This document shows positions 63,556 through 64,000 of a DNA stretch of 64,000 bases, piece after piece. Position 1 is the stretch's first letter. Every line of letters begins with the position of its first letter. Under the pieces are notes generated by a model. It saw only the letters and a program-made list of their open reading frames with translations, was not told the origin of the DNA and ran no database searches. A program made the translations under genes and the position numbers. Origin of the DNA: SMWD01 sp002729875 (lineage in GTDB: Bacteria > Pseudomonadota > Gammaproteobacteria > Steroidobacterales > GCA-2729495); contig DASCMH010000008.1 in NCBI GenBank assembly GCA_036010905.1, positions 170,979 through 234,978 of the forward strand. Reading direction: 5' to 3'.

Positions 63556-63562
63556 GTTAGGT
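63556..63562 (+). other. attI core recombination site (GTTAGGT)
   Basis: GTTAGGT matches GTTRRRY, the integron core site where cassettes insert, at the boundary of the first cassette; recombination occurs after the first G. The AGGTGG overlapping this site lies four bases before the cassette ATG and can act as its ribosome site. The weaker integrase-binding direct repeats of attI were not resolved. Confidence 0.75.
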
Positions 63563-63568
63563 GGCCCC

Positions 63569-63823
63569 ATGCTATTTGCGTACTTGTTCGCAATATTCTG
63601 GTTCGCAGTCTCAGCGTGGGTCGCGTATCTCTTTATCCAAATCGCTATAGGAATATGGTTTCCTGATAGGGCGACGGAAAAGCAACTATTAATTGTTCAA
63701 CATCCTGTGGTATCGCTAATGTATCCCATACTCAAATGGATCAGCCCGGTAGCCGCAGTTACGATGCCGATCCAACTTGTTGTAGGAGGAGTTCGCCTTG
63801 CTCAGCTCATCTTGGAGGGTTAG
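63569..63823 (+). CDS. First integron cassette: small two-helix membrane protein, unknown function
   Basis: 84 residues with two strong hydrophobic segments (about 4-32 and 55-75; MLFAYLFAIFWFAVSAW and VAAVTMPIQLVVGGV) and few charges. I do not recognise the family. The cassette runs from the attI core at 63557 to the attC R' at about 63901 (roughly 345 bases), typical size. The stop TAG is followed within three bases by the attC R'' element. Promoterless and single-gene, expressed from the integron promoter by inference. Confidence 0.8.
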   Translation: MLFAYLFAIFWFAVSAWVAYLFIQIAIGIWFPDRATEKQLLIVQHPVVSLMYPILKWISPVAAVTMPIQLVVGGVRLAQLILEG

Positions 63824-63826
63824 GCC

Positions 63827-63907
63827 ACCTAACCAGCGCAATCAGTTCGCACTTGCTGCGCAAGTGCCGGACCGGCCTTTGGCCGGCCGCTGTTGCGGGC
63901 GTTAGGC
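63827..63907 (+). other. attC site (59-base element) of the first cassette
   Basis: 81-base imperfect inverted repeat bounded by R'' ACCTAAC (63827-63833) and R' GTTAGGC (63901-63907); each fits RYYYAAC and GTTRRRY. L'' and L' elements (GCGCAA next to R'', TTGCGGG next to R') pair as well. The middle holds two additional perfect hairpins: GCACTTG-N5-CAAGTGC and CCGGCC-TTT-GGCCGG. Complete folding potential is what single-strand attC recombination requires. Confidence 0.9.
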
Positions 63908-63924
63908 AGCCGAGCGCAGACACC

Positions 63925-64000
63925 GTGAATGAACTGATCGTCATTCATCCCTACAAAAACGAAGGCTTCTGGGTCTTTGACGATGACCGTGTGGGTCTCG
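63925..64000 (+). CDS. Second integron cassette protein, DUF6717-like (partial)
   Basis: Reading frame from GTG at 63925 to the window edge, 25 residues visible: VNELIVIHPYKNEGFWVF then DDDRVGL. HPYKxEGxWVFDDxxVGL is the beginning of the DUF6717 family, which I know chiefly from integron cassettes; function unknown. The start is 18 bases after the attC R' site, normal cassette spacing. C-terminus and its attC lie outside the window. Confidence 0.65.
   Translation, partial: MNELIVIHPYKNEGFWVFDDDRVGL

Larger units (their letters stand above)
63258..63568. other. intI-attI spacer
   Basis: About 300 bases between the integrase start and the first cassette gene. Contains inverted repeats GGTGT-N5-ACACC (63328-63342) and AGAGAAA-N6-TTTCTCT (63406-63425), a candidate cassette promoter (63471-63499), and the attI core site. 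No gene is supported. No LexA-like box (CTGT-N8-ACAG) was found by eye. Confidence 0.7.

Noticed and set aside
1..64000. CRISPR arrays, rRNA and tRNA genes
   Set aside because: No regularly spaced direct repeats and no recognisable rRNA or tRNA cores were found on reading; a tRNAscan/Infernal run would be decisive.

Overview
This window looks like the chromosomal replication-origin neighbourhood of a free-living, Gram-negative gammaproteobacterium. The evidence is the classic gene set around rpmH-dnaA-dnaN-recF-gyrB, with rnpA, yidC, mnmE, mnmG, rsmG, parA, parB and the atp operon on one side and glyQS on the other. It also has glnA-ntrBC, secB, EnvC/CtpA/YibQ, a TatABC operon and lipoprotein signal peptides. 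A marine Woeseiales- or Chromatiales-like lineage is my guess from the protein style only; nothing in the window proves it. No rRNA, tRNA or CRISPR array was recognised.

Layout. 1-3.7 kb: the start of the ATP synthase operon (atpIBEFHA, minus strand, atpA cut by the window edge). 4-6.5 kb: parB, parA, rsmG. 6.6-13.1 kb: an insertion between rsmG and mnmG holding an AcuI/YhdH-type oxidoreductase and a complete peptide ABC transporter whose two ATPases are fused. 13.1-15 kb: mnmG. 15.2-20.8 kb: accessory block with a membrane protein bearing a degenerate GGDEF domain, and a three-gene unit of two CbiX-like lipoproteins flanking a NosR-like flavin/iron-sulfur membrane protein, divergent from a small membrane protein across a palindrome-rich spacer. 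20.8-24.6 kb: mnmE, yidC, rnpA, rpmH. 24.6-31 kb: putative oriC, dnaA, dnaN, recF (with two parS-like sites inside it), gyrB. 31-35.5 kb: plsC, gmhB, glyS, glyQ.

35.5-41 kb: nitrogen control. glnA has a sigma-54 type promoter and an NtrC-type palindrome upstream and is followed by a DUF4124 protein, ntrB, ntrC and an NTF2-like protein. 41-50 kb: housekeeping genes (class 1B-like dihydroorotate dehydrogenase, trmL, gpsA, secB, rhodanese, envC, ctpA, yibQ, crcB, HIT, thioesterase, DUF1330). A DUF190 gene broken by an in-frame stop lies directly after crcB. 50-53.8 kb: POT peptide transporter, tatCBA, dtd. 54-62.2 kb: a TRAP-type solute-binding protein followed by a second, unfused peptide ABC transporter operon and an exported M20 peptidase. 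Together with the POT carrier and the first ABC system this suggests a peptide-scavenging lifestyle.

62.3-64 kb: a chromosomal integron. A minus-strand IntI-type tyrosine recombinase faces away from a cassette array: an attI-like core site, a first cassette encoding a small membrane protein, a full attC site, and the beginning of a second cassette (DUF6717-like) that runs off the window. The integron and the CbiX/NosR-like unit are the two most interesting accessory systems here.
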